Shown piece after piece: positions 1-10,521 of a stretch of 35,494 bases of DNA. Position 1 is the first letter of the stretch, and every line of letters begins with the position of its first letter. Under the pieces are notes generated by a model. The model did no database searches. It was not told the origin of the DNA and worked only from the letters and a program-made list of their open reading frames with translations. The position numbers were made by a program, and so were the translations under genes. This DNA is from Thermocladium modestius JCM 10088 (lineage in GTDB: Archaea; Thermoproteota; Thermoprotei; Thermoproteales; Thermocladiaceae): the NCBI GenBank assembly GCA_001315925.1, contig BBBF01000014.1, forward strand, positions 1-35,494, written 5' to 3'.

Positions 1-185
1 CCCTACCCCAAAGGACGGAACTTTACATTCGCGTTATCAATGGTGAAACGCGGGATTATCTTAAATGCTGCATCACCTCCTCGGGCGGGACATTACTAGG
101 AAATCCAAGCAACTGGAAGGAGGGAGCGGCCGCGATTCATTAAATGACCTGGGGGGCCTGGTTCCTGCAATTATGGGGGGGGAAT
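1..185. other. left-edge sequence without a recognisable gene
   Basis: Nothing here is recognised. One plus-strand frame is open from the edge to a TAG at 97-99 and could be the tail of a gene starting outside the window, but its composition gives no support. The stretch ends in a run of six G (near 151-156) and a run of eight G just before the hemB promoter. Confidence 0.3.
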
Positions 186-199
186 AAAGTATTTATTTA
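186..199 (+). promoter_or_regulatory. TATA element of hemB
   Basis: An A/T-rich element lies about 25-30 bp before the ATG at 220, the spacing expected for a leaderless archaeal transcript. No Shine-Dalgarno sequence precedes the start. Confidence 0.55.
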
Positions 200-219
200 G
201 TGATTGGCCCGGCATCGTC

Positions 220-1270
<1,051 letters not shown>

Positions 1271-1300
1271 TTATTATATATAGATAAAAATATGAAAAGG

Positions 1301-1308
1301 TTTAAATA
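1301..1308 (+). promoter_or_regulatory. TATA element of the aminotransferase gene
   Basis: A TTTAAATA box lies about 30 bp before the ATG at 1335, in the A/T-rich gap after hemB. This fits a separate leaderless transcript. Confidence 0.6.
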
Positions 1309-1334
1309 CAGAGCATAAATTGACGAATTGATTA

Positions 1335-2545
1335 ATGATGGAAGTCAAATCCCTCTTGTCGGAACGAACGCAATTCATGAAGGCAAGCGATATAAGGGAA
1401 TTATTGAAGTGGGTGACGGAGGACGTCATATCCCTCGGCGGCGGAATGCCGGATCCATCCACGTTTCCAAAGGAGCTGGCCGACATAGCAAGGGACGTAA
1501 TAGCGACCAAGGGAAGCAGTGCACTCCAGTATGGAAAGACCGAGGGAGTGGATGAGCTCAAGGATGAGCTGATAAGGTTCATGGCAAAGGACGGAATAAA
1601 GGCCGACCGCGACGAGATAATAATAACCACGGGAAGCCAAGAGGCTCTGGACCTGGTGGGCAGAATAACCATAGATGCTGGGAACGTGGTTATTACGGAG
1701 AGACCGACCTATCTAGCCGCGCTTCAAGCATTCAAGGCGTATAGACCCAACATAGTTGGAATCGACATGGATTCGGAGGGAATGGTGATGGACAAGCTGG
1801 AGGAAGCGGTGAAGAAAAGCATAAGTGATGGACGGAGGATCAAGTTCATATACGTCATTCCAACATGCCAAAACCCGACCGGAATAAGCATGAGCATTGA
1901 TAGGCGCAAGCACTTGATGGAATTGGCCAGCAAGTATGATTTATTGATAGTGGAGGACAACCCATACAGCTACTTCCTGTTCGACGGCATCTACGTCCCC
2001 CCCACTCAAGTCTATGGATTACGAAAATAGGGTGGTCTATATGTCGACATTCAGCAAAATAATAGCACCGGGAATACGCGTTGGCTGGGTGGTTGGGAAT
2101 AGGGAATTGATAAGATGGATAGCCATGGCTAAGCAAGCCGTTGATCTGCACACATCCACGCTCAGCCAATACATAGCCCTGGAGGCGCTAAGGAGAGGCA
2201 TAATAGAGCGCAACTTGCCTAGAATACGTGAAGTGTATAAAGTCAAGAGGGATGCGATGCTGGATGCTTGGCAAAGTACATGCCGGAGCAGGTAACGTGG
2301 ACGAGACCCATAGGGGGATGTTCGTGTGGGCATCCGTGAACGGCGTGCGGACGGAGGACATGCTTCCGGTGGCGGTCAGCAAGTACAAGGTGGCCTACGT
2401 GCCCGGCAAGTCCTTCTACCCAGCCGAGGACGTCCACACGTCTATGAGGCTCAACTTCACCTACCCATCAGTCGACATGATATACGAGGGGATCAGGAGG
2501 CTGAGCAACGCAATCCGCGACGAGTTGAAGAGAAGCGGGAATTAA
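1335..2545 (+). CDS. PLP-dependent aminotransferase class I (LysN / 2-aminoadipate type), three frameshifts
   Basis: The protein is a fold-type I aminotransferase of the family including LysN and aromatic or multi-substrate aminotransferases. Visible motifs are SLGGGMPDPSTFP, TTGSQEALDLVGR, TERPTYLAALQAF, PTCQNPTGISM, VEDNPYSYF and the PLP lysine region STFSKIIAPGIRVGW. The frame changes three times: at the run of seven C at 1997-2003 (six or three would restore YVPPLKSMDYENRV), near 2268 (one T short, restoring LAKYMPEQVTW) and in the run of five G at 2313-2317 (one short, restoring GGMFVWASV). Rebuilt length is about 403 residues, normal for the family. asd and aspartokinase follow convergently, so a role in lysine or other amino-acid synthesis is plausible, but the substrate is not readable from sequence. 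The stop at 2545 is 11 bp from the asd stop. Confidence 0.88.
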
Positions 2546-2556
2546 ATAGCTCCATC

Positions 2557-3555
2557 CTAAATTATCTTCATCTCCCTCATCGTCTCAAGCGTCAACACAG
2601 TTATTCCAGCAGCCCCCCCCTAACTATATTATCGCCCAACACAACCATCCGCAAGTAACCCCCCCCTCAAGCTCAACCTACCCACCGATACAGCCATGGG
2701 GTTTAAATCACGCATTGGCTGGGGCCCATCGATATCGTTAATCAATATTATGGGCCTCCGAGGAGCTGATGGCAAATCATGGAGCTGCGGAAACGACGTG
2801 AAGCTGCCCAGCGCCTTAACCACGTCATCCAGCCCCAACTCGGTCTCCGCCTCTATGACGGCCATATGGCCATAGCTGACTGGCACCCTGGTGCTGGTCA
2901 CGTGAACATCCATTTCCCTCCCCCCCATTATCTTCCCCCCCAGCTCCGCCGCTATCTTCTCCTCCTCTCCCTTGATGTATGGAATCACATTGCCGTTAAT
3001 CGCCAGGAACGGGACCCCCATGTAGCCGGCCCCGGAGACGGATTGCATGGTGGTTATGAATAGGCGACCAAGGGACTCAGCCAAGGGAGCCAGAGACAGC
3101 GATATGATGGCCGTGGTGCAGTTTGGATTCTTGACCAGCCACGCATCCCTCCCCCCCCTAACCTGCTCCAGCGATTGCCAATTGATTTCAGGATTAATCA
3201 AGGGAACGCCGGCATCCATACGGCGAGGCGATGCGTTTGAGATGACGTTCACCCCGCTCCTGACCAACTCATCCTCAACGCGTGCAGCCACTTCATTCGG
3301 CAATGCGGAGAGCACCACATCTACATCCTTGTGATCCCTGGGCTCCGTGGATACGAGCCTCATATCGCAGACATAGTCGGGTACCCCCCCGCCGCCCACT
3401 ACCCACCTAACTGAGTCGCAGTATCTCTGTCCTACCTTGGCGGGCGACGCGGATACCTTTACCAATTCAATAAATGGATGCTCCTCCAGCATCCTTATCA
3501 TGGATTGACCAACCAAGCCCGTGGCGCCCAGCAGGGAGACCCTTATCTTGCCCAT
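2557..3555 (-). CDS. asd: aspartate-semialdehyde dehydrogenase, 3' end frameshifted
   Basis: Asd reduces aspartyl phosphate to aspartate semialdehyde with NADPH, the second step to lysine, threonine and methionine. The start region has the dinucleotide motif SLLGATGLVGQ; the catalytic cysteine lies in VKNPNCTTA near residue 148. The main frame runs off into a stop near 2629 after a run of eight C at 2659-2666. Reading the next frame gives YLRMVVLGDNIVRG, and a second shift at the run of eight C near 2613-2620 gives AAGITVLTLETMREMKII with a stop at 2557. The rebuilt protein of about 333 residues has the normal C-terminus. The gene starts inside the end of the segment following aspartokinase, which indicates translational coupling of the two consecutive pathway steps. 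Confidence 0.93.
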
Positions 3556-3757
3556 GATATCACCCAGTCATGAAGCTCCTTGGCGGCCTCCACGGCCCGC
3601 TCCTCGTCGTCGAAGACCTTGCCGAACGCATTGCCATTGCTGTCCTTGAAGTCTGGATTGAACGGTAAGTCCCGGGGGGGATCTACCTTGCCTATAATGG
3701 CCACCGCGCGGCCGCGCCGTCCTATGCGGAGCGCGTCGAAGAGTGCTACCGCCTTTG
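3543..3757 (-). CDS. unassigned segment between aspartokinase and asd (C-terminal extension or small protein)
   Basis: After aspartokinase runs into a stop near 3746, another minus-strand frame stays open to a stop at 3543-3545. It reads KAVALFDALRIGRRGRAVAI, then a DPPRDLPFNPDF stretch, then AFGKVFDDEERAVEAAKELH, about 70 residues. It overlaps the asd start by 13 bp. Two runs of seven C at 3758-3773 sit exactly at the junction, so it is probably the continuation of aspartokinase rather than a separate gene. I do not recognise an ACT domain in it. A separate ORF with a GTG start is the alternative. Confidence 0.45.
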
Positions 3758-4654
3758 GCCCCCCCGCCCCCCCGCTTTCTTGGAGATCAACGTGCCCGAC
3801 GTGCTTCCGGGGGGGGACGTTATGAATGCCGTTATTCTGGTTCCTATTAATGGCTCAAAGGTCCTCGGGTGGAACTTCTTACCTCCCATAGCCGAGAACA
3901 CGTACGCCTCCTCCACGTTCATGCAGTTTATTACCTTGGGGGGGTTTCCTATTATGTTGGGATCGCCGCTATATATGCCGGGCACATCTGTGTAAAAGAA
4001 TACCCTGGATGCACCTAAGTAATTGGCTAGCAGGGACGCCGTGTAATCGCTGCCTCCCCCCCTGCCCAGGGTGGCTGGCTTGCCGTCGGGCGTCCACCCT
4101 ATGAAGCTGGAACGACGGGGGGTCACGCCTCTCTCAATTAAGTGGAGCAGCCTCTGTCTCACGTAGAACCCGCTCAATCCACTCACGCCTCCCGGCCTCT
4201 CCAGCACAATGCCCGGATCGTAAACCGCGGTAGATCGTGTTCCCCCCCTAGCTTCAAGGGCTGCCGCCATGACGGTTGCAGAGAGGAGCTCTCCATGGGC
4301 CGCCACGGCATCCACGTCCCCCCCCACGGATAGATACCTACGGGCCGACCCGCCTATGATGTCCAGCATTGAGGAGTACCTCACGTAATCGCTAGGCGCA
4401 ATGTACCGCAACGCGTCCTCGTAGGACCCAAGCACATCCGCCAAGTCCTCGCGCCTTCCTTCCTGGGCCGCCCGCATTAGCTTATCGGTGACTCCCTTCA
4501 TTGCGGAGATAACGACGACGCAGCCGTCCATAATTGAGGCGAGCCGCATGAAATCGAGCCCGCTCCTCAGAAGCGAGCCGCCTACCTTACATATACTATA
4601 GTCGCCCAGCCACAACTTAGTGTTTCCATTGGGGGGGTCAATAAATAGACTCAA
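3746..4654 (-). CDS. lysC: aspartate kinase
   Basis: The enzyme phosphorylates aspartate, the first step of the aspartate family pathway. Diagnostic segments are the substrate loop CKVGGSLL, VVVISAMKGVTDKL, AAHGELLSA, FIGWTPDG, the nucleotide-binding TLGRGGGSDYTASLL, and FFYTDVPGIYSGDP. The catalytic amino-acid-kinase domain is complete at about 300 residues. The usual tandem ACT regulatory domains are not seen; an unassigned 70-residue segment follows instead (3543-3757). The likely start is TTG at 4654; a TTTAAAAA stretch near 4665 is only about 15 bp upstream, so the promoter is uncertain. Overlap with the asd reading unit makes a two-gene operon. Extra Gly or Pro residues occur at runs of seven and eight G/C. 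Confidence 0.92.
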   Translation of the reverse strand: MSLFIDPPNGNTKLWLGDYSICKVGGSLLRSGLDFMRLASIMDGCVVVISAMKGVTDKLMRAAQEGRREDLADVLGSYEDALRYIAPSDYVRYSSMLDIIGGSARRYLSVGGDVDAVAAHGELLSATVMAAALEARGGTRSTAVYDPGIVLERPGGVSGLSGFYVRQRLLHLIERGVTPRRSSFIGWTPDGKPATLGRGGGSDYTASLLANYLGASRVFFYTDVPGIYSGDPNIIGNPPKVINCMNVEEAYVFSAMGGKKFHPRTFEPLIGTRITAFITSPPGSTSGTLISKKAGGRGGQRR

Positions 4655-4892
4655 TACCTAAGTTTTTTAAACATTGCTGGACAATGCGACGAGGGCCAAC
4701 GCCTCCCCCCCCAAACAATTACCGGAGCGCGGCGACGGAGCCGCATGATTGCTCAACATCTAATCGAGAACGCCCGATTCACTGTCTGGACACCACGGCA
4801 AGGCATTCCAGCCCCCCCTCCACCCGCTTCCAGCCAAGCGATTAATGCCCGCACAGTCCAGTCCTTCTCCTCCTCGCTGAATTAGGCTCAAA
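4655..4892. other. intergenic region between divergent genes
   Basis: This gap separates the divergent aspartokinase and cysteine-cluster genes. It holds a run of eight C (near 4706), a run of seven C (near 4812) and no convincing ORF, tRNA or C/D box pattern on either strand. The noncoding runs matter for the tract question because they show the same lengths as runs in genes. Confidence 0.5.
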
Positions 4893-4901
4893 GTATTAAA
4901 A
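4893..4901 (+). promoter_or_regulatory. TATA element of the cysteine-cluster gene
   Basis: A TATTAAAA box lies about 28 bp before the GTG at 4925. This spacing supports GTG 4925 as a leaderless start. Confidence 0.55.
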
Positions 4902-4924
4902 TGGGTTATTGAGCGGCGAGCGGC

Positions 4925-5596
4925 GTGGTCAGGGAATTCAGATGCGAACCCAACTGCGCGTTATGCTGTAAGTTAAGCCCAATAACCGTGCTTCCCCCAC
5001 GAAGTTTACCTGCTGCAAAACGAGGCAGAGGAGTTGGGGGGGGTGAGGCCTAGATTTGTTCCCTCCTATATGGTTGCCGATCAATTGAGCGGGGGGGTTC
5101 GAATAGCCCTCTCATATTTGCTCTTGCTCGACGAGGAGGGGGGGAAATGCCCTTTCCTCAGGGGGGGAACTAAGTGCTCCGTTCACGATAAGTACAAACC
5201 GCTTACATGCAAGTCGTTTCCCTACCTGCCCAGGATCATCAGGTACACCATGGATGCGTCCACAAAAACAATAGACTTCGATACATCATTTGCCGCGTCA
5301 TATGCGTGCCCCCCGTGGTTAAAAGGGATGACCCAAGCCACGGCAATGGAGACCTGCGCATTTACTTTAGGAATGAGGCGCCCAGCGCACAGGAGGCGAT
5401 TTACTTGAGGAAGTTCTATGCAGCCACTCTCACCCAAATGTGGAGGAACGGTATGATTGAGCTAGTTGACCCCCCCAGCGATGGACTGCCTCCTTACCCC
5501 CCCGTGGTCAATGGCTACTCATTCATACGACAGCGGCTACCCATGCTGACGCTGAGCGCGCTGGATATAATTCAATTAAACAACAAAGATGAGTAG
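4925..5596 (+). CDS. YkgJ-family cysteine cluster protein (Fe-S or zinc binding), two frameshifts
   Basis: The N-terminus reads VVREFRCEPNCALCC, the CxxxCxxCC cluster of the YkgJ/zinc- or iron-chelating family, and a second cysteine set lies in KCPFLRGGTKCSVHDKY followed by PLTCKSFPY. Such proteins bind an Fe-S cluster or zinc; substrates are mostly unknown. The frame shifts at the run of five C near 4994-4998 (HEVYLLQNEAEELG follows) and at the run of six C at 5309-5314. At the second site a run of four would restore YACPVVKRDDPSHG, so the run is two too long, one of the clearest examples of the four-plus-two class. Rebuilt length is about 223 residues. The promoter is its own; thrS follows 105 bp later with a separate TATA. 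Confidence 0.85.
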
Positions 5597-5672
5597 GGCA
5601 GGTCTCGATATCGATCCCTCATTACTTAACTTGCGTGGTTTTCACGTTGAGGATTGGGAAGCTGCCGGCAAT

Positions 5673-5680
5673 GCTTAAAA
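5673..5680 (+). promoter_or_regulatory. TATA element of thrS
   Basis: A CTTAAAA box lies about 26 bp before ATG 5702. It selects that ATG over the longer open frame that begins at 5654. Confidence 0.55.
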
Positions 5681-5701
5681 CGCCCAAGGACCTGTTTCCC
5701 A

Positions 5702-7576
5702 ATGCGATTGCTTTTAATTCACGCGGAGGACTTTAGCTATAGCGTCAAAGATAAGGCAATACGCGAGCCGGAGCCCCCCCTTGAGAGGCAAGGATATGAG
5801 GCAAAGAACGCGCTGGTGGTGTTCACCACCGTGGAGAGCGGGGGGGACAACGATTCCCCCCCCGAGTTCCTGAGCTCCGTGGCCGACGACATAATAGACG
5901 TGGCCAGGAAGGTCAAGGCCGGCAGCATAGTAATATACCCATACGCGCACCTGAGCTCGGACTTGGCTCCTCCCGATAAGGCCATCTCTATATTGGGCAA
6001 GTTATTTGAGGTGGTTAAGGAGAGGTCCGGCCTCAGCGTGGAGAAGGCGCCGTTCGGCTGGTATAAGGCATTCAGCATAAAGTGCCTTGGGCATCCGCTC
6101 TCCGAGCTGAGCAGAACCATAACTCCCTCGTCAGTGAGGAAGCAAGAACAGAAAGTAATTAACGATTTCTACGTTGTGTTGACGCCGGATGGGGGGGGAA
6201 TACCCAGCCGAGAAGTATCAATTCAAGCCGGGAGAGGAGGACTTGAAGATACTAGTGGAGAAGGAGGTCTTCAAGCGGGAGTTGGGCGGGGGGGGAAAGC
6301 CCCCAGGTACCTGGATTACTGCAAGAAGTTCGGCTTTGAGTGGGAGCCCATGTCCGACGTGGGCCACATGAGGTATGGACCGATGGCTACCTTAATGATG
6401 GAGCTCGTGGAGGACTATGCCTGGAGGGCGGCTAATGACCTGGGCTTCCCCGCATTCAAGATAAGGGGGGGAACCAACATGTTCAGAACCGACCAGCGCG
6501 CTATAGCGGAGCACGCCAAATTGTTTGGGGGGGAGCGCATGTACATGACGGAGGCAGACGAGGAGCTTCTAATGAGGTATGCGGCATGCTTCCAGCAATT
6601 CGCCATGATAAAGGACTGGGTGTTGAGCTATAGGGATGTCCCAGTGGGAATGCTGGAAATAGCCGATAGCTATAGGTACGAGCAGCCCGGCGAGACTGTG
6701 CTCTGCTTCAGGTTGAGGAGGTTCTACATGCCTGACCTCCACATATTCGTGAGGGACTTGAGCCAGGCCATGGATGTCGGGCTGAGGCTTCACGGGAAGA
6801 TATTCGAGGAGATAAATAAGATAGGCAGGAATTACGTTAGCCTCTATAACGTGACTAAGGGATTCTTCGATGAGCATAAGGATTATCTGTTCACCTTATC
6901 CAAGAGGGAGGGGGGGAAACCCATACTAGTCCGGGTTCTGAATGAGTCGAAGTACTACTGGGTCCTCAACGTGGAGTACCACATAATAGATCAATTGAAG
7001 AGACCCAGGGAGATAGCCACCTTCCAGTTCGACATAGGCAATGCGCAGAGATTCGGCATAAAGTACGTTGACGAGGAGAATCAATTGAAGTACCCCCCCG
7101 TGATTATTCACACCGCCATACTGGGCTCCGTTGAGCGGTTCATATTCGCAATGCTGGATAAGGCAGCCATAGACGAGGAGGAGGGCAAGATTCCCAAACT
7201 GCCCACCTGGTTATCCCCCCCTATACAGGCCAGGGTGGTGCCCGTCTCCAAGGATTACCTGGACGGCGCATTGAGCATAGCAAATAAATTGGCCAGCATG
7301 GGGGGGATTAGGGTGGACGTCGATGATAGGGACGAGACCCTCAACAAGAAGATAAGGGACGCGGAGACCTGTGGGTGCCTATATAGTGATAGTGGGGGGG
7401 ATAAGGAGCTCAAGAGCGGCACGCTGAGCGTCAGGGCGAGGGGGGGGAGGGGGGGTCAATCATCCATGAGCGTTGAGGAGCTTGGCAGGGAGATACAGGA
7501 GGAGACCAGGGGGGGTTACCCCCCCACCAGGCCGTTGACTATGCCGATGCTGGTTAGCAAGAAATCCTTCATCTGA
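5702..7576 (+). CDS. thrS: threonyl-tRNA synthetase, archaeal full-length form, compensating frameshifts
   Basis: ThrRS charges tRNA-Thr. The N-terminus MRLLLIHAEDFSYSVKDKAI is the archaeal D-aminoacyl-tRNA-deacylase-like editing domain (about residues 1-145). The catalytic class II domain follows, with SDVGHMRYGPMA, AEHAKLF, MTEADEELLMRYAACFQQF and motif RFYMPDLHIFVRDL; the anticodon domain has RVDVDDRDETLNKKIRDAE. One frame is open throughout, yet 6191-6295 is read out of frame: the true reading there is GGEYPAEKYQFKPGEEDLK. Two runs of eight G, at 6191-6198 and near 6287-6294, bound that segment and compensate. A second compensated segment lies near 7370-7395. Single Gly or Pro insertions appear in RGGTNMF, FGGERM, REGGKP, KYPPVII and LSPPIQ compared with the family as I know it. 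The frame could be mistaken for intact. Confidence 0.96.
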   Translation: MRLLLIHAEDFSYSVKDKAIREPEPPLERQGYEAKNALVVFTTVESGGDNDSPPEFLSSVADDIIDVARKVKAGSIVIYPYAHLSSDLAPPDKAISILGKLFEVVKERSGLSVEKAPFGWYKAFSIKCLGHPLSELSRTITPSSVRKQEQKVINDFYVVLTPDGGGIPSREVSIQAGRGGLEDTSGEGGLQAGVGRGGKAPRYLDYCKKFGFEWEPMSDVGHMRYGPMATLMMELVEDYAWRAANDLGFPAFKIRGGTNMFRTDQRAIAEHAKLFGGERMYMTEADEELLMRYAACFQQFAMIKDWVLSYRDVPVGMLEIADSYRYEQPGETVLCFRLRRFYMPDLHIFVRDLSQAMDVGLRLHGKIFEEINKIGRNYVSLYNVTKGFFDEHKDYLFTLSKREGGKPILVRVLNESKYYWVLNVEYHIIDQLKRPREIATFQFDIGNAQRFGIKYVDEENQLKYPPVIIHTAILGSVERFIFAMLDKAAIDEEEGKIPKLPTWLSPPIQARVVPVSKDYLDGALSIANKLASMGGIRVDVDDRDETLNKKIRDAETCGCLYSDSGGDKELKSGTLSVRARGGRGGQSSMSVEELGREIQEETRGGYPPTRPLTMPMLVSKKSFI

Positions 7577-7581
7577 CGTGT

Positions 7582-7604
7582 TTCCACGCCCAGTAGGAGT
7601 GGAA
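7582..7604. terminator. inverted repeat between convergent thrS and nucleotidyltransferase genes
   Basis: A perfect six-base stem (TTCCAC at 7582-7587 with GTGGAA at 7599-7604) encloses an 11-base loop, six bases after the thrS stop. Its position between convergent genes suits a transcript-end structure, but no T-tract follows, so termination is only an inference. Confidence 0.3.
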
Positions 7605-7620
7605 CCGCGCTCCCCGGTCC

Positions 7621-8208
7621 TCAATCCAAGTAAATGCCGGCCATTTCTATTCGATGCCTAAGCGACTTCCTCTCATCGCTTGGATACTCGTTTATGAATG
7701 ATAATATCTTCTTCTTGTCCAGCCTAATCGATGAGTCGCCTAATCTTTCATTTAGTTCCTCCAGGAACTCCTCCGCCTCATCCGTTGCCTCCCGCGCTTG
7801 AGCACTATCAATCCCTCAACGCGCATAACCTTTATCTTGTCCTCCCCCCCAACCGCCGCCGCTAAGCTATCCTCCAATAACTTACTAGGTATGTAGACGT
7901 CCAAGCGTTCTCCATCAGATCAACCCTAATCATGGAGTCGCCGGCCAGCACCTCCATGTACATGTTGCCGAACGCCGACGTGCCCACGTCCCAATCATTC
8001 CTTCCCGCCAACTCCTCGAATTTATCCGGTTCATGAATGGGCTCTCGCCTATCACGAATAGATCAACATCGTGGACGTCCCAATACATGCCGTAACCCAC
8101 GGGCAGCACCATGCTTCCAATCAATTCAAAATCAACCCCCCCTATGCTCCTCAATGCCCTAGCCACGCTGGTCAAGGCGTAGAAATACTTTTGCAGTTCC
8201 TCCCTCAT
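7621..8208 (-). CDS. nucleotidyltransferase-fold protein, multiple frameshifts
   Basis: The N-terminal half has the nucleotidyltransferase signature ELIGSMVLPVGYGMYWDVHD followed by VDLFVIG, with G-S and later D-x-D-type acidic residues. After a shift near 8038 the frame reads IHEPDKFEELAGRNDWDVGT and SAFGNMYMEVLAGDSMIRVD; after another near 7910 it reads DVYIPSKLLEDSLAAAV; a final shift near 7796 gives AREATDEAEEFLEELNERLG and ends RHRIEMAGIYLD at a stop at 7621-7623. About 195 residues are recovered. The start is placed at ATG 8208 because a TATAAAAAT box at 8230-8238 is about 26 bp upstream; TTG 8217 is the alternative. Target and reaction are unknown. Confidence 0.72.
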
Positions 8209-8293
8209 GAATGGCAAGCCCTCGCCCGGTATAAAAATTATGACCTATAATTCAGTTAATAATTAACCAAAAACACACGCCATCCAGCGCCGC

Positions 8294-9786
8294 CTATTCA
8301 AGGCCTAGCTGGACCTGCTGGGATTGAATATCCTCCACGTACTGCTCGTAGAGCCTCCTCAGGAGCTCCTCATCGTTCACCTTGATGTGGCTCCACGGCA
8401 GTGGATCCCCCCCGGTCTGCGGGCGGCATAGACGTACTTCTCCAACAGATCGGAGTGGGAATTAATCAATCGCCTGTAGTCTCCCTTATCTAGCCTGTCC
8501 TTGCCCACCCTAGCCGCGTCAACTATGAAACTGGATACATCCCTATCGCCAAGCGAGAGCAGTGCCTGCACGGATGCATGGATGGGGGTCATAATAAGAA
8601 CTATCCCCCCCGAACCCCCCCTTAACAACCACCCCCCCTATCCTACGCCTAAGCTCGTCTGGCCGCTGCATTGGAAACCACTGAAGCGGCGTGTGAGGCT
8701 TGGGTATCCATGGATTGACGGAGATGTATACGGGGCCTAGACTTGAAACCGAGAGCGATAACTCCCTTACCTGTTTCAAATCATGATCTAGCTCGCCCGG
8801 CAGGCCTACCATGAAGTAAAGCTTGATCCTCCTCATCCCTGACTCGAACGAGCATTTCGCCACTTCCAGCAAATCGGAGTCGGAAAACCCCTTGCCCAGC
8901 GCCCTCCGCAGCCTCTCCGACGATTCCGGCGCCACGGTCAGCGTGCGCTGGCCTGACTTGGCTATCATCTCTATGAGACCGCAATCCAATGTATCCACTC
9001 GAAGCGATGGGTAGCTTACCGATATGCCGGCATCCATCAATTCCTTAACGAACCCCCCCTAAGGAGGGGGGGATGATCGCCCACAGATAATCCTATCAAC
9101 GCCACCCTCCTCGCGCCGCTAGCCTTGACGAGGGCAGCCGCGTTGGATAGGTCCCCCCCGAACCTGGGCGGCTTATTCATGTAGCTCTCCAGGCAGAAGA
9201 GACAACCATGAGGACAACCACGCATTGCCTCCACCATCACGTCGCTGCCGAACAGCGATGCATCCACCCTGGACACGACGAAGGGCGAATCCCTTATGTC
9301 CCTAACATAAACCCTACGGACCTCCCGCTTCCCCAGCGAGGGAGCGTAGAAGCCGTCCACCTCGCTAAGCGATTCAGGACCCTCCGTCAATCCATCAATT
9401 AGGGAGGGAAGCACGGCCTCCAAATCGCCCAGCGTAACTACATCGACGAAATCCGCTATGGGCTCTGGATTGGCCATGACGGGGGGGGACCTCCCACCAC
9501 CACGAAGGGGGGGGAGGACCTCCTGGATGACTTGGCGGGTACCTTAGAGTAAGCCAGCATTTTCACCATATTGATGTAATCCAGCTCGTAGTGAAGCGTG
9601 AATATGACGGCGTCAAACGCGCTCAGCGGGGGGGCCCCACGCTTGTGGCTTTTTGGCGGTACTCCATTCATCGATATGCCGTCAACATCGAAGCCGGCCT
9701 CCTCTAGCCTTGATTGAATTAACTTGAATGATAGGGATAGGTTGGCTATGGATGGGGGATGACGGGTATGCTACTGCTACCTTCAT
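8294..9786 (-). CDS. radical SAM protein with N-terminal B12-binding-like domain, several frameshifts
   Basis: The central cluster motif is MRGCPHGCLFCLESYMNKP, a CxxxCxxC site for the radical-SAM 4Fe-4S cluster, followed by RVALIGLSVGDHP and RTLTVAPESSERLRRALGKG. The N-terminal 130 residues (MKVAVAYPSS, then SLSFKLIQSRLEEAGFDVD) look like a cobalamin-binding or related Rossmann domain. Frames change at the run of five C near 9754, at two runs of eight G near 9481 and 9506, near 9053-9070, near 8600-8640 and near 8410. The tail rebuilds as LPWSHIKVNDEELLRRLYEQ with a stop at 8294-8296, giving about 495 residues. The ATG at 9786 is 2 bp after the stop of the upstream unknown gene, so they are probably cotranscribed. 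The substrate is unknown. Confidence 0.85.
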
Positions 9787-9790
9787 TTAC

Positions 9791-10454
9791 TCACTGCCCA
9801 TTTCCCTGAGATAACTGTAGGTTCACCACGACGAGGGGGGGCCTATCCATGGATCTGAGCTCCGCTATCTTGCTTATTATCATTCTCTTTACGAGCGCTG
9901 GATTGCCTTTAATGGCATCCACCGCCCCCCCCTTAACCCCCCCCTCCTCAGCCACCAGTTCTTGAACCACCGATCTAGCCACGAAGTCCGACACTATGCT
10001 GGTTCCGCATATCTCTCCCTCCTCAACTAGTCCCAGCATAGCCATCCTATTCAATTTACGCATCTGCCTAGTCCCTATCATGCCAATGGCCTTCTCAGTA
10101 TCGGCATCGAAGTTCCTCTCCTCATCGGTGGACCCAAAGCTGAGCTTGACCCGCTGCCTCCACTTGAGCAGCCAGTAATCCAGCCAATCGGGTAGCCACG
10201 ATGAGAGCGGGCCATCAACTGCCTTGCATAGAGCATCGTGATTCCTGGGGGTTTCCCTTGGTTATGTAATTAACCAAGTCTTGATAAACGAAGTCGCTCA
10301 ATATGCGGATCTCGTCCTGCTGGAAGCCCATGTCGGTTAACCTGAGCGTCAGCACGTACTTGAGGCGGTTCTCCACGTTCTCGCATTCATTGATATCCCC
10401 CCCACTCATTACTTGTGTATGGACGCTGACCTGCTTTTTAATCTTTGCGGGCAA
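9791..10454 (-). CDS. conserved-looking protein of unknown function, one frameshift
   Basis: I do not recognise this family. Two open parts join at the run of five G near 10246-10250: upstream ends DFVYQDLVNYITKGN, downstream continues PRNHDALCKAVDGPLSSWLP and later MIGTRQMRKLNRMAMLGLVE. The rebuilt protein is about 220 residues, soluble, basic at the N-terminus and without membrane segments. The start is uncertain: TTG 10454 opens the frame, but the same frame is open further upstream through a cysteine-rich stretch (near 10460-10500, ACLSGCLLHAC) without an obvious start codon. It lies between ndk and the radical SAM gene in the same direction. Confidence 0.6.
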
Positions 10455-10509
10455 ACTAACTTCACAGGCATGTAGGAGACACCCGCTGAGGCAGGCAAAG
10501 TAAAGATTA
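10439..10509. repeat. inverted repeat flanking the 5' region of the unknown gene
   Basis: TAATCTTT at 10439-10446 is matched perfectly by AAAGATTA at 10502-10509, about 55 bp apart, in the gap between ndk and the unknown gene. It could be a folded leader or chance; eight-base matches over this distance are weak evidence. Confidence 0.3.
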
Positions 10510-10521
10510 ACGGCTGATCCG

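Noticed and set aside
1997..2317. Programmed ribosomal frameshifting in the aminotransferase
   Set aside because: Three shifts in different directions, one at a T run, without conserved stimulatory structure; many unrelated genes show the same, so indels in the text or genome are simpler.
5088..5110. tRNA-like T-loop sequence GGTTCGAATAGCCC
   Set aside because: It lies in frame inside the cysteine-cluster gene and no acceptor or anticodon arm can be built around it.
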